This document shows positions 23,985 to 33,666 of a stretch of DNA of 37,139 nucleotides, piece after piece. The position numbers and the translations under genes are program-made. Every line of letters begins with the position of its first letter. Within the stretch, counting starts at the first letter, position 1. The notes under the pieces were generated by a model. It was not told where the DNA came from and did not search any database. It worked only from the letters and a program-made list of their open reading frames with translations. Source of the stretch: Perkinsus olseni (taxonomy: Eukaryota; Perkinsozoa; Perkinsida; Perkinsidae); NCBI GenBank assembly GCA_013115135.1, contig JABANP010000513.1, forward strand, positions 1 through 37,139. Direction: 5' to 3'.

Positions 23985-26900
23985 TCACTGGCGAACCATC
24001 TCCGGATCCTGCACTGATCGAGCCTGGATACGCTGATATGAGGTGACTATCGCATTCTGCAGCTCCTCACGTCTTCGCTCTAAATGCTCTCCCTTCGCAG
24101 CCGCCTCGTCCTCAGCCCGTTTCCTCTTCCGCTCCTCGAACCTCTCCTGGTCCTCTATCGTCCACCTAACGATACCATGACTCAGAAAAAAATCTTCTTT
24201 TTCGTTGCGAGTTTCGGCTGGGTTCTGCTTGGAACCCAAAGCTTACTTATTCAACAGCAATGTAATCTTGAAATCTTGCGGTATCTCGTCAATTCTCAAA
24301 CCAGCAATATCCATATCCTCCCTAGTAAGGACCATAATCTCCCCTTCTCCATCGCCGCTGCCCACGAACGCTGAAAAGATAACCACCATTCGCAGTGCTG
24401 CCCTGAAGGCCTCCTCCCCTACCAGTATTGAAGTAATATCGTAGCGCAAGTCTTGACTTAGTCCGGCTCTTCAGCACAATACCAACATCACCTTTAAGGA
24501 CCACCGTAAACTCGCCGGCATGGGTCATGTCCACGGTCAAGGACCCTGCGGTTTCGTCAGAGTCGCTGAAGGAACAACTTGCTCTGATCTGCACATCGCC
24601 TGATTCTCCTGTGCAAATGAATTCGGACTTCGGGCGATTTTCGCTGCTACCTGCCGAGCCGAACCGAACTTCGCCCTACCGAAACTCTGCAGCTTATTCC
24701 GCACTAAGTTAGGGCCACCAGCAATCCTTCCTCGAAAAGCAAGCGAGTACTCCCTATTCGTAAGTCGACGGATTCTAATAACTATCCCAGATGGCCGAAT
24801 CCGCCGTCGGTCTTACACCACCGCGTAGGTGTTGTCCGTTGCCAGGAGGCCAATCTCCGACTTGAACTGTTCACTCGGGTCTAGTACTAGCTCCCCCACC
24901 TCGATGAAGAGGTCGGAGGCAGGAGGGATGAAGTGATCGATGATGACCATCTTCAGGAGGAACCTGAGCTTCGGACTGATGAGCTTCTATCCTGTTATTT
25001 CAGTCACTCCGCGTTCCCTTCTGTACATAGCTTCGTACTGTCCACGTGCCTGCTTCTGTCTTCACTCTATATAACGATTTAGTATGCACTCCGCGGGCTC
25101 TCAAGAGTTTGATCACTCCGAGTGCAATACCGCCCCCTTGCCCAACTCACGTCGAGGCCCGTCTGCTCACACCAGCATCAGCGGTGACCATTTTTTGGAA
25201 GTACTTAGCATACCTGCACAGTGACGTGGTTATTCAGCGTTCGGCCAGGGGAGATTCGCTACCGCTGAAGACTTTGCGGCCAGTTGGACGGCTCGATGAA
25301 CTTAATGGTGGGCCGGGAGCTCTCCAGAGAAGAATCTCTCTCGATACTGCTGCTGGATCGCAGGACCGACGACAGCCCCGTGGCAGCCTGAACCCACCCA
25401 TACCGGTTCGGAAGGGGGTAGCAACGACCTCCGGAAAAAAAGGTATCAAAAAGAAGTGATAGGAACGCGCTGCCGAGGCGATCGGGACATTTCTAAATAC
25501 TTCAGCCATGTCAGACTTGGGGTCGGCACTATCGGGTGTTGAACAAGCAGAAACATCGCTGGGCTTGAGACGCATATGATAAGGTCGAAGAATCTTCTTG
25601 CGTTCAACAACCTGCAAGCTTACCTCGCTGCCAACAGCGTATCTTTCCCTAAGATACGCCACAGCGTCTTTAACTTCTGCACACACCCCCGTGGACACCA
25701 ATGCTGCGATGATGAATAACAACGTAGTGGGCTGAGAACATACACAAACAGTTTCGTGTACGGGGACGCCACAAACGTGAGCCGATTCTCGACGAAGTGC
25801 AGCTCGCCTGGAATTGCCGTGAAGAAACTACGGATACTGTCAGGGCAATTACATCAGGAATCCTGTTACAGAATAAAATGCACCCTGTCAAAGCCAAGGC
25901 CCCGAAAAAAATCTTTCAAGTGAGCAGCCCATGAGAACGATCATATTTTTCCAGGCCAACCAGCAGCAACGGTAGACTCACCGAGGTGTCACGGCAGTGG
26001 ATGACCGCGACAAATCTTGTGCGGTCAAGTTGAAGCCAAAACATGAGGGAGGAACAGAACCGAGTGAGGAGCTCTGAAGAGAATGCGCATCAGAAAGACT
26101 GCAGTCTGCAGGTTAAAGGACTTACCAATGCTTGGGGGAGCCACAGCGAGGCTTTGGCCTTTGACTTCGGTGGTAGGGAGGGCGAAGTTGAGGACCTGAC
26201 GACGGAGACGCCTGGATGCAGCCATTGCTGCGGGATCTGGTGATCATCATATCATGGCAAGGAGCTACTCCGAGAATTTCCTTCCGCTGACAAAGCTGAA
26301 ATCCGCTGTACGTCCCTCTGGTATTCGAGTTTTCTTCAGCGAACGCTACGGCCTATGATTGGAGCAAGGACTCCCAGCGGCAGGAGGAGTAGGAGCCAAC
26401 AGCTACTCTCACCCAGTCGACTGATGGGTTGATTGGACCCGTATCACCGACGATATACTCAGATAACGGCCATCGTGCATACACCGGATGCGTAATTGAA
26501 TGGGCGCGATGAACTCGCATCGGCTGGAACCCGGGACCTCTCTTACCTGATTTCTAAACTTCTCCGGTTCCACTAGAGACCTCTGCGAGCGCTCTATGTT
26601 CCACACGGCAAAATTACAACCGTAGCGTTCCAGGAGATACTCAGACACGACGTCGATGTTATTACGATGGGCCTGACCACCAACACTCCCACAGAAGACA
26701 CAACTGCTTCGCTGTGGTGAGCACGGGATGGAGATGAGCGTCACGAAAGAGTACGCAAATTCGTCAATGGCGATATCCGGGATTCCTCGAAGAGAAGCAA
26801 TCTCATCAGTACGCAACGGCAAGAGGATGCCCACGTGTTGGGATGGCATGAAGAACGAAATAGATGGTACAAGAAGACGATGCGGCCTCCAAAACAGCCG

Positions 26901-27098
26901 TGGTGATGGACCGTGAGACAGGCTCACCATGCGGTCACTCGGCATCTGCCATGGGCTTCTCATGAGCACTATCCTATCAGCTAGCTGGTCAACATCAAGA
27001 TCATCTCGGCTCAACTCCAAACACGGTGAGAGGCCTCTCGCTATTCTACTAGGACTGATCGAGTCGTCACGATGTCCACCGACTGCTGATGACTTCAT
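23985..27098 (-). CDS. PTEN-like (pseudo)phosphatase with C2 domain, class II formin type
   Basis: Twelve exons give 510 residues with every phase closing: 27,098-26,928, 26,672-26,547, 26,195-26,126, 26,073-25,982, 25,731-25,624, 25,387-25,263, 25,213-25,171, 24,986-24,817, 24,774-24,680, 24,650-24,423, 24,370-24,247 and 24,165-23,985. In order the protein shows LDVDQLADRIVLMRSP (PTEN start 'DLTYIT.RIIAM..P'), HRNNIDVVSEYL ('YRNNIDDVVRFL'), VLNFALP...PPSIELLTRF, the P-loop region VAVIHCRDTSPTT, a hydrophobic helix and an amphipathic helix. The C2 part follows: RYAKYFQK, LLKMVIIDHFIPP, SGDVQI and YYFNTAF...LTREDMDI...IPQDFKITLL ('FHTAFI..LTKDELD...FPEDFKVELLF'). It ends in a charged coiled-coil-like tail. 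The active-site consensus HCxxGxxR is not met: the Arg is missing, so lipid phosphatase activity is unlikely. Several introns are long (184-350 nt). The formin follows downstream on the same strand, the domain order of plant class II formins. Confidence 0.75.
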
Positions 27099-27885
27099 AC
27101 AAGGCTACACCACCGATACCGGCATGAAAACACTGATAGGACCATACCGTTCATCCACCTCTGTAACACAAGTCTTGGCATAAGGCAAACGAGAGAGTAA
27201 TCAAGCATGATTAGTCCGGCACTGAGAGGACCTAAATTCCCGCTGGCAGAAGAGCGACACAAAAGCCATCGCTCAAGAACTGCATACCGTATATGGACAG
27301 ACACGACATATACGCTCATGAAACCCACAGGCCCTTCCATATTGGAACTCTCCAGAAGACAGATGCCGATAGAAAACATGGTCAGATGGTCCAGGCCGAG
27401 GCGTATCCGATAGATGGCCAGTGCCCTTGCACTAAGGCAGCTCTGCAACTGACAGGGAACGAATCGAGAAAGTTGCAGCCGCGGCAATGGCGTCTTGCCG
27501 ACGTTGGAAGATGCCGCCCCTCCATCGAAGGCTCGGCTATGGGACTTTTCACGACTTCTCAGTCATCATCAAGAGGGGACTCTCTGGCACGGTAGGTAAG
27601 GTACAGCTGTGTGTCAAGCAATATGAAGCCACCTGAACGACTCAATTGATGACTCGTTGCACAGCTCGACTGTGCACTGAGGAGAAAACGTGCAATTCAA
27701 AACCCGGTGTCTACGATGTTCAGGTGCCGGCATGATATCCAAGCATGCAGCCCACAGCCCCACCATCATCCTTGAAGGCCGAGCCCACCGCCATGTCCAT
27801 TCGAGGTTGACAGGACAAGAGTCAGGAGGGAGGCGACGACTGAAGTCAGGGAACTCCGGGAAAAGAGCAGAGAACCCCTAGAAGA
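27099..27885. other. Unresolved stretch upstream of the PTEN-like gene
   Basis: The minus strand is open from 27,487 to 27,095 and would encode a hydrophobic 130-residue peptide. Another minus frame near 27,130-27,190 reads AKTCVTEVDERYGPISVFMP and ends at a GTATCG donor, which looks more like an exon. The two cannot both be right. The rest (27,490-27,885) holds nothing I can support. This may contain 5' exons or leader of the PTEN-like gene. Confidence 0.3.
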
Positions 27886-28311
27886 CTATAGGAGCTTCAT
27901 GCGCTTCAGCCATACACAAATTTTTCCTTCGCACTCCTTGGCCACAGTTTCTGCAAGGACCATGCTATCGTGGTTCATGGGGACGGTTACACACGGGTTA
28001 AACCGCCCTTGGGAGCAGCTATGTTGCCAATGATTAGTCGTGAGACCGCATGAAGGGATGATAGCATCCAAAATGGTCACGTGGCTCGGGTGGCACCCGC
28101 TAGTATAGCGGAGACGTACCACGGGTACCCTTACGGAGGGCCTCTTAGGGCCAGCCAAGAAGGAGAAGGAGGCAAAGCAATGAGGTTGTGGTTGATGATC
28201 GAACCGTGACGGTGACGTCGCCTTGCTCTCAACGGACAATTGGACGTCGTCGGTGGTCGATGGATGAGCATTTTGAACACAACTGTGATGAGCCCAGAAT
28301 GCCTCGAACAC
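27886..28311 (-). CDS. Hypothetical protein, weakly supported
   Basis: An uninterrupted minus-strand frame runs from a GTG at 28,311 to a TAG at 27,886. The C-terminal part (PMNHDSMVLAETVAKECEGKICVWLKRMKLL region) looks protein-like. The middle contains a good donor (GTAAGG after KRPS) and an acceptor (ACATAG) whose phases do not match, so the gene structure is uncertain. No family is recognised and no ATG lies at the open end, so further exons are likely if it is a gene. Confidence 0.3.
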   Translation of the reverse strand: MFEAFWAHHSCVQNAHPSTTDDVQLSVESKATSPSRFDHQPQPHCFASFSFLAGPKRPSVRVPVVRLRYTSGCHPSHVTILDAIIPSCGLTTNHWQHSCSQGRFNPCVTVPMNHDSMVLAETVAKECEGKICVWLKRMKLL

Positions 28312-28367
28312 AGCAGGCTCAATTCACAAACACGACACGGTAGCACGAGCCGAAAAATAGAAAAGCA

Positions 28368-28580
28368 ATGTCGCGACGAGGATGGACAAATGCCGATGTT
28401 CATAACAATAATCGTGAGCGTTCGAGGCTTCCCAGCAGGCCTGCAGGCCCGGCACTCGGCTCGAGTGATGAGACGACGTTACGACGGTCGTGTGGCGATG
28501 AAGCTGGGAAAACGGGTAAAAAGAATTTAGTGGGCGGCCGAAAACTGATCAGCGGTACCGTGGGGATAAAAAAATCTTAA
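28368..28580 (+). CDS. Small basic hypothetical protein on the plus strand
   Basis: An ATG in a favourable context (aaagcaATG) opens a 70-codon frame. It is hydrophilic and basic throughout (RRGWTNADVHNNNRERSR and a tail GKKNLVGGRKLISG) and ends at a TAA at 28,578-28,580. It would be the only plus-strand gene in the unique region. Its stop overlaps, tail to tail, the stop of the secreted-protein gene at 28,577. Codon content is plausible, but there is no homology signal. A minus-strand frame in the same place is also open for about 40 codons, so this call is weak. Confidence 0.25.
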   Translation: MSRRGWTNADVHNNNRERSRLPSRPAGPALGSSDETTLRRSCGDEAGKTGKKNLVGGRKLISGTVGIKKS

Positions 28581-29383
28581 GCCTTGGTAAGACAGATACG
28601 GCGCTTCAGGAATCGGGTGTAGATGGTCTTCTCAGTGGCAAAGAAGAGCACCTGCAGGTCCTTGTTTGACCACTCTTCGTACCACTGCAAGATCAACTTA
28701 TTCCAGAATAAATGATATTCCTCATCTCCGAAGCGCACCGTGATGTATTCACGGTCCACCCAAGGCCTACTGCGGAGAGAGAGCTTGAAGCGGGAGGAGA
28801 CAACCGCTCCATCAGCTTCCACCTCAATCAGCACATCGTCCTCGGATCTCACCGTGCAAGTGACTTTGTAGTTAGATTCTTCGGGTTGGTCATAGACGAA
28901 CTTACCCGGTACGACCGGGAAACCCTTCCTCCTGAAAACCACTCGTCGGTCCTGGAAGCGACTCGCGATAAGTTTGTCACCCCTTGGGAACAACAAAGCC
29001 GCGAGATCACAAGGCTGATCCCCAACAGCTGGCGAAAAGGCCTCATCGAGGCCGATAATGCCGGTATTCTTGAAGAAGGTCTCCAATCGCTTGCACCATT
29101 CAACAGCAGTAATGTTAGATCTGTCGAAGTCGATGAGGAAGCGTCGCCGATACCTTGGGACGGGCGCGGACCGCATAGGATACGACCCGAGCTTGACCAC
29201 ATTGCTAGTAACCCGAACTTGAGGTACATCAATGTCGTAGGTAACCTGTTTATCTTCGTTGACCTTGTACGTCATAGTGTAGAACGAGCCCTTGTGAGTG
29301 AAGTCACCAACGTCCTGAGCCGTCGTGACCAGGAAGGGAAGAGAAGCCGATAATATCAGGCAAGTTGGTACGAAGGCGACCAT
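28577..29383 (-). CDS. Secreted protein, single exon, 268 residues, unassigned
   Basis: This is the longest clean uninterrupted gene here. The start ATG is at 29,383. A classical signal peptide is visible (MVAFVPTCLILSASLPFLV, cleavage probably after TTAQ), followed by a mature domain of about 245 residues without further membrane spans. The mature part is rich in beta-type stretches and charged residues (YKVTCTVRSEDDVLIEVEADG, RSRPWVDREYITVRFGDEEY) with conserved-looking Trp and Tyr near the end (LILQWYEEW) and a basic C-terminus. There is no KDEL-like retention signal and no GPI-type tail, so secretion or vesicle delivery is likely. It is intron-less, unlike all its neighbours. I cannot name a family; lineage-specific secreted protein families are common in parasitic alveolates, but that link is inference. 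Confidence 0.8.
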   Translation of the reverse strand: MVAFVPTCLILSASLPFLVTTAQDVGDFTHKGSFYTMTYKVNEDKQVTYDIDVPQVRVTSNVVKLGSYPMRSAPVPRYRRRFLIDFDRSNITAVEWCKRLETFFKNTGIIGLDEAFSPAVGDQPCDLAALLFPRGDKLIASRFQDRRVVFRRKGFPVVPGKFVYDQPEESNYKVTCTVRSEDDVLIEVEADGAVVSSRFKLSLRSRPWVDREYITVRFGDEEYHLFWNKLILQWYEEWSNKDLQVLFFATEKTIYTRFLKRRICLTKA

Positions 29384-30312
29384 TGGTGGGAGGAGGAGTC
29401 TCGTTAAAGACCTAGGAAAGAGTTACACTTAACAATTTGGCTCAACCATCGACGTAAACGATGAGCCGGCAGTTGTAGATCCCTGATTCTTGGCCGCAGC
29501 GGTGTAGCTTGGGAGAGTAACGCTATGAGCTACAAGAAAAAGGGCCGATGAAGACGTGGACGGGCCTCCGAGATTTGAGATGCGATAAGGCGATTTCGGT
29601 GAGAGTGCATTGGCACTGACACCGTCACACTGTGGTGACACATTCCCGATGTCTCAGTCGACCGGAGGAGGGGGCCAAGGGCAAGTACAACACCTCCGAA
29701 GGACTCAATGGACAACTTGCACGCATGCACACTTCAGCTTAGGACGACGGCAACCTGTCTCGGCTCGACAGATACCATCACCACTGGTGACTAACTACCA
29801 GTACCTCATACCAACCTGCGCCTTGAACTCACGTGCATGGGGAGACGTGCAGAACTGAGCTTACCTTAGTAAGCTGTGGAGCACATTATTGTTCAACTCT
29901 TCTCGTGTCAAACAAGCCCCATCTCACAGGTACCACTGAAGCTGTGAAGGGGGCCACCGTCCAACGGATCCGAGGTTCGACCGAGAGTGAGGCTGATGGA
30001 CTGCCGAAGATGGGCAGGGCGGTCGATTGAGTCGACACAACCCAATCGTTACGGAGTCTCCGCAGTAAACCACAATAAGAGAACAGAAGAAGACCACCTA
30101 ATTGAACTCATCGATGTACCCATCCGTGCCGGCGAACCGTACAGTCTCACTTCGAACAGTCTCAGTCACTAGGCACGTTCCACATTCGCACAGACCCAAC
30201 CAACTCTATCACATTCCCAACCATAATAACTACACTATAATCCAACGACAAATACGACAATAGAAACACAGGAATACTATGATGACAACAACAACTGAAC
30301 AGGAAGCTGCGG
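29384..30312. other. No defined gene; scattered possible minus-strand exons
   Basis: On the minus strand there are exon-like fragments. One reads LTREELNNNVLHSLL and ends at a strong GTAAGC donor (29,875). Another reads SETVRFAGTDGYIDEFN, ending at a TAG near 30,095. A 70-codon Ser/Thr-rich open frame ends at 29,429. I could not join them in a consistent phase. The segment 30,170-30,280 is A/T-rich and probably the 3' flank of the TIM9 gene. Confidence 0.3.
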
Positions 30313-30815
30313 TTAGCTCTCTCCTCCACGCTGACGGTAGACCTCAGCGGTGTTCCCTCTGGACTCGTTCTCGTGTAAAATCTTGGCCTGCCCGGCGTTG
30401 TGCTCGGCGAACCTCAGAGCCACTCGCTGCGAATACCCCACGAACTTCTGTACACAACGCTTGGTGCAGTCCATCTGAAGAGGACGGAAAATGGCTAAAT
30501 ATGAATCGCTTCGCTCCGCCCTCGGCACCTCTTCCCCGTTTATTTTTTTCTCTTTGAAGCTCCTCACACAAGTAGCGAAGCATCTATTGACCATGTTATT
30601 GTAGGTGTTCATCGAATCTCGCATCTGGAAAGAAGCCAAATACACTTCCATCTTGATCTCCGCTCCTCTCGGGGATGGACCGCATTCGTATCTTCCTCGC
30701 ATGAACCTCAAGATTTGCTCACCTGCAGCCACTGCATCTCCTGTTCAACAGCCTGACGATCAGCATTCGATAAGGCGTTGAAGCCAGGCACCGCACTAGG
30801 GTCCATTCCAGACAT
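30313..30815 (-). CDS. Mitochondrial intermembrane-space chaperone Tim9
   Basis: Three exons (30,815-30,723, 30,624-30,529, 30,474-30,313) are joined by introns of 98 and 54 nt (GTGAGC...TCCAG and GTGCCG...CTTCAG), both in phase 0. They encode 116 residues starting MSGMDPSAVPGFNALS. The hallmark is the twin CX3C motif, CFATC and CTKRC, separated by exactly 15 residues. It is flanked by the Tim9-type context TYNNMVNRCF before and YSQRVALRFAEHNA after ('TYN...CF..C', 'SQR...RF.E'). Small Tims form Tim9-Tim10 hexamers that carry hydrophobic carrier precursors across the intermembrane space; the cysteines form two intramolecular disulphides after import by the Mia40 route. Intron 2 falls between the two CX3C motifs, and without splicing the spacing is wrong, which confirms the model. 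The C-terminal tail is longer than usual. Tim10 or another small Tim is less likely because of the RF.E motif. Confidence 0.92.
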
Positions 30816-31163
30816 CTTTACTACTTTACAAAATCACAACTGAAGAGCTATGAAGTGATGATGAAATGTTATCAAACTCGCTGGTAACTCGACGATCGTT
30901 GCTGACTTGAAAACACCACATGAATCAAATGGACACATTATTCTCTCCTCTTCCCCTTCTCTTGGGAACCTGAGCACAAACACCCTCCACCCAGAGCTAA
31001 GCTCTGAGAGCTTTCCGGAGGCACCGATGGTCAACCGCCGAGGATGAGCCAGCACCCTATATAGCTTAAGAACAAGCATGCGAACAAGGTGAGTGCGAAG
31101 AAGAGGACTTCCCCGATCGTTACTGCGATTGCGGCTGCCCTACTTCGCCCAGGATCATCAGCC

Positions 31164-32611
31164 TCAAAGCCCATCCCTGCACGCATGCACAACCAACCTA
31201 CCATTGCTTCGTTCGACATCCCTCCCGAAGATCCCCAACCCGACCGAGACGAAGATCATCCCAACCATCGAAGAGGGTGCCAATGGATACCCGAAAAGGA
31301 TCTGTAAGACTCCCGATCTTGCCGAAGTTGTGCTCTCCACGACTCACAGAACTGGCTAGAGCCGTAGCCCACAGCTCCACTGCGGCTGCGATGGACTTAA
31401 TAATAGACCCGAGGGAACGTAGGACGAACCCCGTTAATATACCTACCACGGAACCCGGCTGCCACGACTCCAAACAATTCCAAGGAGAGTGCAATTCTCT
31501 CATCCTTGTTCCGCCACATCAAATCCAAGTCACAACAACACCCTACCCATCCACAGGGCCCAGCAAGCGGTGAAGGTCAGCCATCCCCGCAGCTCCCCGG
31601 TAGACGTACCAGTGAAAGCAGCATTAATAACAGCAGCCGCAGTCCAGGGCCTCGTAAGAGGCTGAATAAACGCATCCCACTGCGTCTGATGATGATGCGC
31701 CACAAAACAGCTCAGAACCAACAGCAGCAGACTGTCTGCGTACATGAACACATTCTGAATCTACAACAGCTAGAGGTGTCAGAAAGAAACTACTACCAAC
31801 TCACATGAGGATTCACCCCGCGATTTCTCAGAAGTTTCTCACTGAAGATTCCGGCAGCGCTCGACAGAAACGCTTGTAAAAACACCGTCATGTAATCCAC
31901 GACCGAGTGACCGCCAGACGGGCCGCCTGAAAAATCGCCATCACCCTCGACTGCACCGAAGAGCCTGACCGAATAGGAGAGCGTAGAGGGCCGGGCTCTC
32001 CCTGAGCATCGAGCCTAGCATTATAAAAATAAGTCCAACCCATTGAAGGAGGGACGTCTTCTTAGCGGACCCTAGTAGTTGATAGAGAATGGCTGTTATC
32101 ACTATGCGGCTTTGCAGCAGTACCTGCATGACGGAAAATGTCGCGCGCCACGAAATTGCCCGCCTTACAAAATAGGTACCCGGATCGAACCTTCTCAAGC
32201 CGTGGTAAGTGAGGACGTTATAAATGCAGTACAGCGCTGCTGGTACCAAATTTCTGACACCCCTAGCTATAAAAATCAACAGCAGCAGCAACGGGCGTAC
32301 AGTAAAAGCAGCTTTGGATGGCCCTTCAATTGTGCCACGAGCCCCGCCAAAGTTCCTCCCGGCTCCATACAGAAGAGGGCGCTGGCTAACACCAACTTAG
32401 CCGCCTCCTGCCACATCACAGCGACCTTGGAGTCGACCACCACGCCCTCCTCCTCATCAACGACCGATGCCCTGTGAACCTAGGAGTGGGCTCATCGAAC
32501 TTCACGAGCAATCACCGCCAAAGCCAGCGCTTGTGACGAGAGCTGTCCTTGTGAGGGTCGTCACCGCTGTCAGCCCACCTTGAAGGAGTTGAGACCGCAA
32601 TCTGATTGCAT
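31164..32611 (-). CDS. Golgi nucleotide-sugar transporter (SLC35A / UDP-galactose transporter-like)
   Basis: Nine exons are proposed: 32,611-32,579, 32,542-32,516, 32,479-32,301, 32,262-32,169, 32,123-31,970, 31,926-31,805, 31,760-31,610, 31,442-31,348 and a last exon from 31,301. The introns are 36, 36, 38, 45, 43, 44, 167 and 46 nt, and the phases close to 330 residues at a TGA at 31,164. Family landmarks appear in order: LVPAALYCIYNVLTY ('vPAllYaiqNnL'), LLQSRIVITAILYQLL, LLQWVGLIFIMLG ('lqWlgLilLllG'), LQAFLSSAAGIFSEKLL ('lsg~agVyfEkllK'), IQNVFMYADSLLLL, ILTGFVLRSLGSIIKS ('G~lts~vlkyadnilK') and ILFGYPLAPSSMVGMIFVSVGL. These proteins are multi-span antiporters importing a nucleotide sugar against the nucleoside monophosphate for glycosylation. 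A 25-nt intron at 31,177-31,201 could instead extend the protein into one more membrane segment ending at 31,031 (366 residues). The intron at 32,124-32,168 carries the shared intron element. Confidence 0.85.
32124..32168 (-). repeat. Shared-core intron element, copy in the transporter gene
   Basis: This 45-nt intron (GTAAGG...GCAG) contains AATTTCGTGGCGC, at 32,145-32,157, plus GCG directly after. The same 13-nt core is present in introns of two other loci. Outside the core this copy is diverged. Confidence 0.6.
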
Positions 32612-33666
32612 TAAGGGCAGACTCCTACTGTCCCCGAATCTACTCCCTACTACGGAGACGTTGGCACCACGGAACAGAGGGAATGCCCCTCCCGAATGGA
32701 ATGACCGCCGCTATGTGTCATCATCACAACGTTATTTGCAGGATTCCCTACTAACACCTCGACCCAAGCAGACGACTATCATCTTCATTCGACCACCACC
32801 ACCACCCGGCAGCCTACCAGCAGTCCCTGGGCCACCCACACTACGATGTATGTCCAAAATAGAAGTACTTCATACCAACCCGTCAGGCCAAGGAACGAGA
32901 AAGGAAGAGGAGAATAAACGAAGGCGGGCCTTCCAGCATCACCCAGCCGTGTCACCATTGCAACTGCGTGGCAAGAGGCCCATCCACCACCACGCGGTAA
33001 AATCGTAGAAAGCACCCCGGCGGCGAAGCATTACCGGCGGCAACCTCCTCACCACGAGCCATTATCACGCTCAGACCAACTCTCCAATTTTGCCCCACCC
33101 ATCTGAGGACCCTGAAACTCTACAGCCGAGAATGGTTCTAAGAAACATCAGTATTGGACGTAGTGGTAGTTGATGACAATGACGACCATCGACTCATCGA
33201 CGTTGTCGCTTGGCGATACCCTTAGGCTTGGCGAAGCCTCCTTCTCCTGAGGTAAAAAAAGTATCACATTAAGCACGTATCTCAGTAAGCTCTTGTGTAT
33301 AATACAGTGCTCCAAAACAGTCTTAAAAGAGCGATATCTCTGTAACAGGAATCACGAATCAGAACCTGTTTCTTGGGTACGTTCTGTATAATGGCAATGC
33401 ATCAAGATTGGAAGTGTAATCAAAACCGTTTCATGAGTAGTGCAATACAGTGCTCCAAATCGATTCGGAATAGAATCTGAGAACTGGATTTCGCCTCAAC
33501 TCCCATGCTTACTAACGGTCACAGAACTTGGAGAGTGCATTCACATGGTCGTAACGAATAGTGTGTTAATGAATCAGGTTCAAACTCTCAATAGCTGAGG
33601 CGAAATTAAGTTTTCAGACTACATCCCAAATTGATTTCGAGCACTCTAGCAACAAAAACAACAAAC
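32612..33666. other. No gene recognised
   Basis: A short minus-strand frame (33,015-32,785) is hydrophobic but has no motif, and its mirror on the plus strand is proline-rich. From 33,240 to 33,660 the DNA is A/T-richer and looks intergenic. Two passages share the words cagtgctccaaa and aatacagtgctcc (about 33,301 and 33,446), suggesting a short dispersed duplication. I see no tRNA or terminator-like structure. Confidence 0.35.

Noticed and set aside
25746..25860. Minus-strand stretch IRSFFTAIPGELHFVENRLTF as the N-terminus of the PTEN-like domain
   Set aside because: It resembles a formin-type PTEN start, but it lies inside the 250-nt intron between the HCRDTS and PTTLLF exons, which join in phase and align with the family. 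The true N-terminal part is at 27.1-26.5 kb.
27095..27487. Hydrophobic 130-residue minus-strand frame as a membrane protein
   Set aside because: It has no motif and conflicts with a more exon-like frame ending at a GTATCG donor, so it is kept only as an unresolved region.
30475..30722. Uninterrupted 139-codon frame over the TIM9 locus
   Set aside because: Reading without splicing gives too long a spacing between the two CX3C motifs and no proper start. Removing the two introns gives the exact 15-residue spacing and an ATG start.
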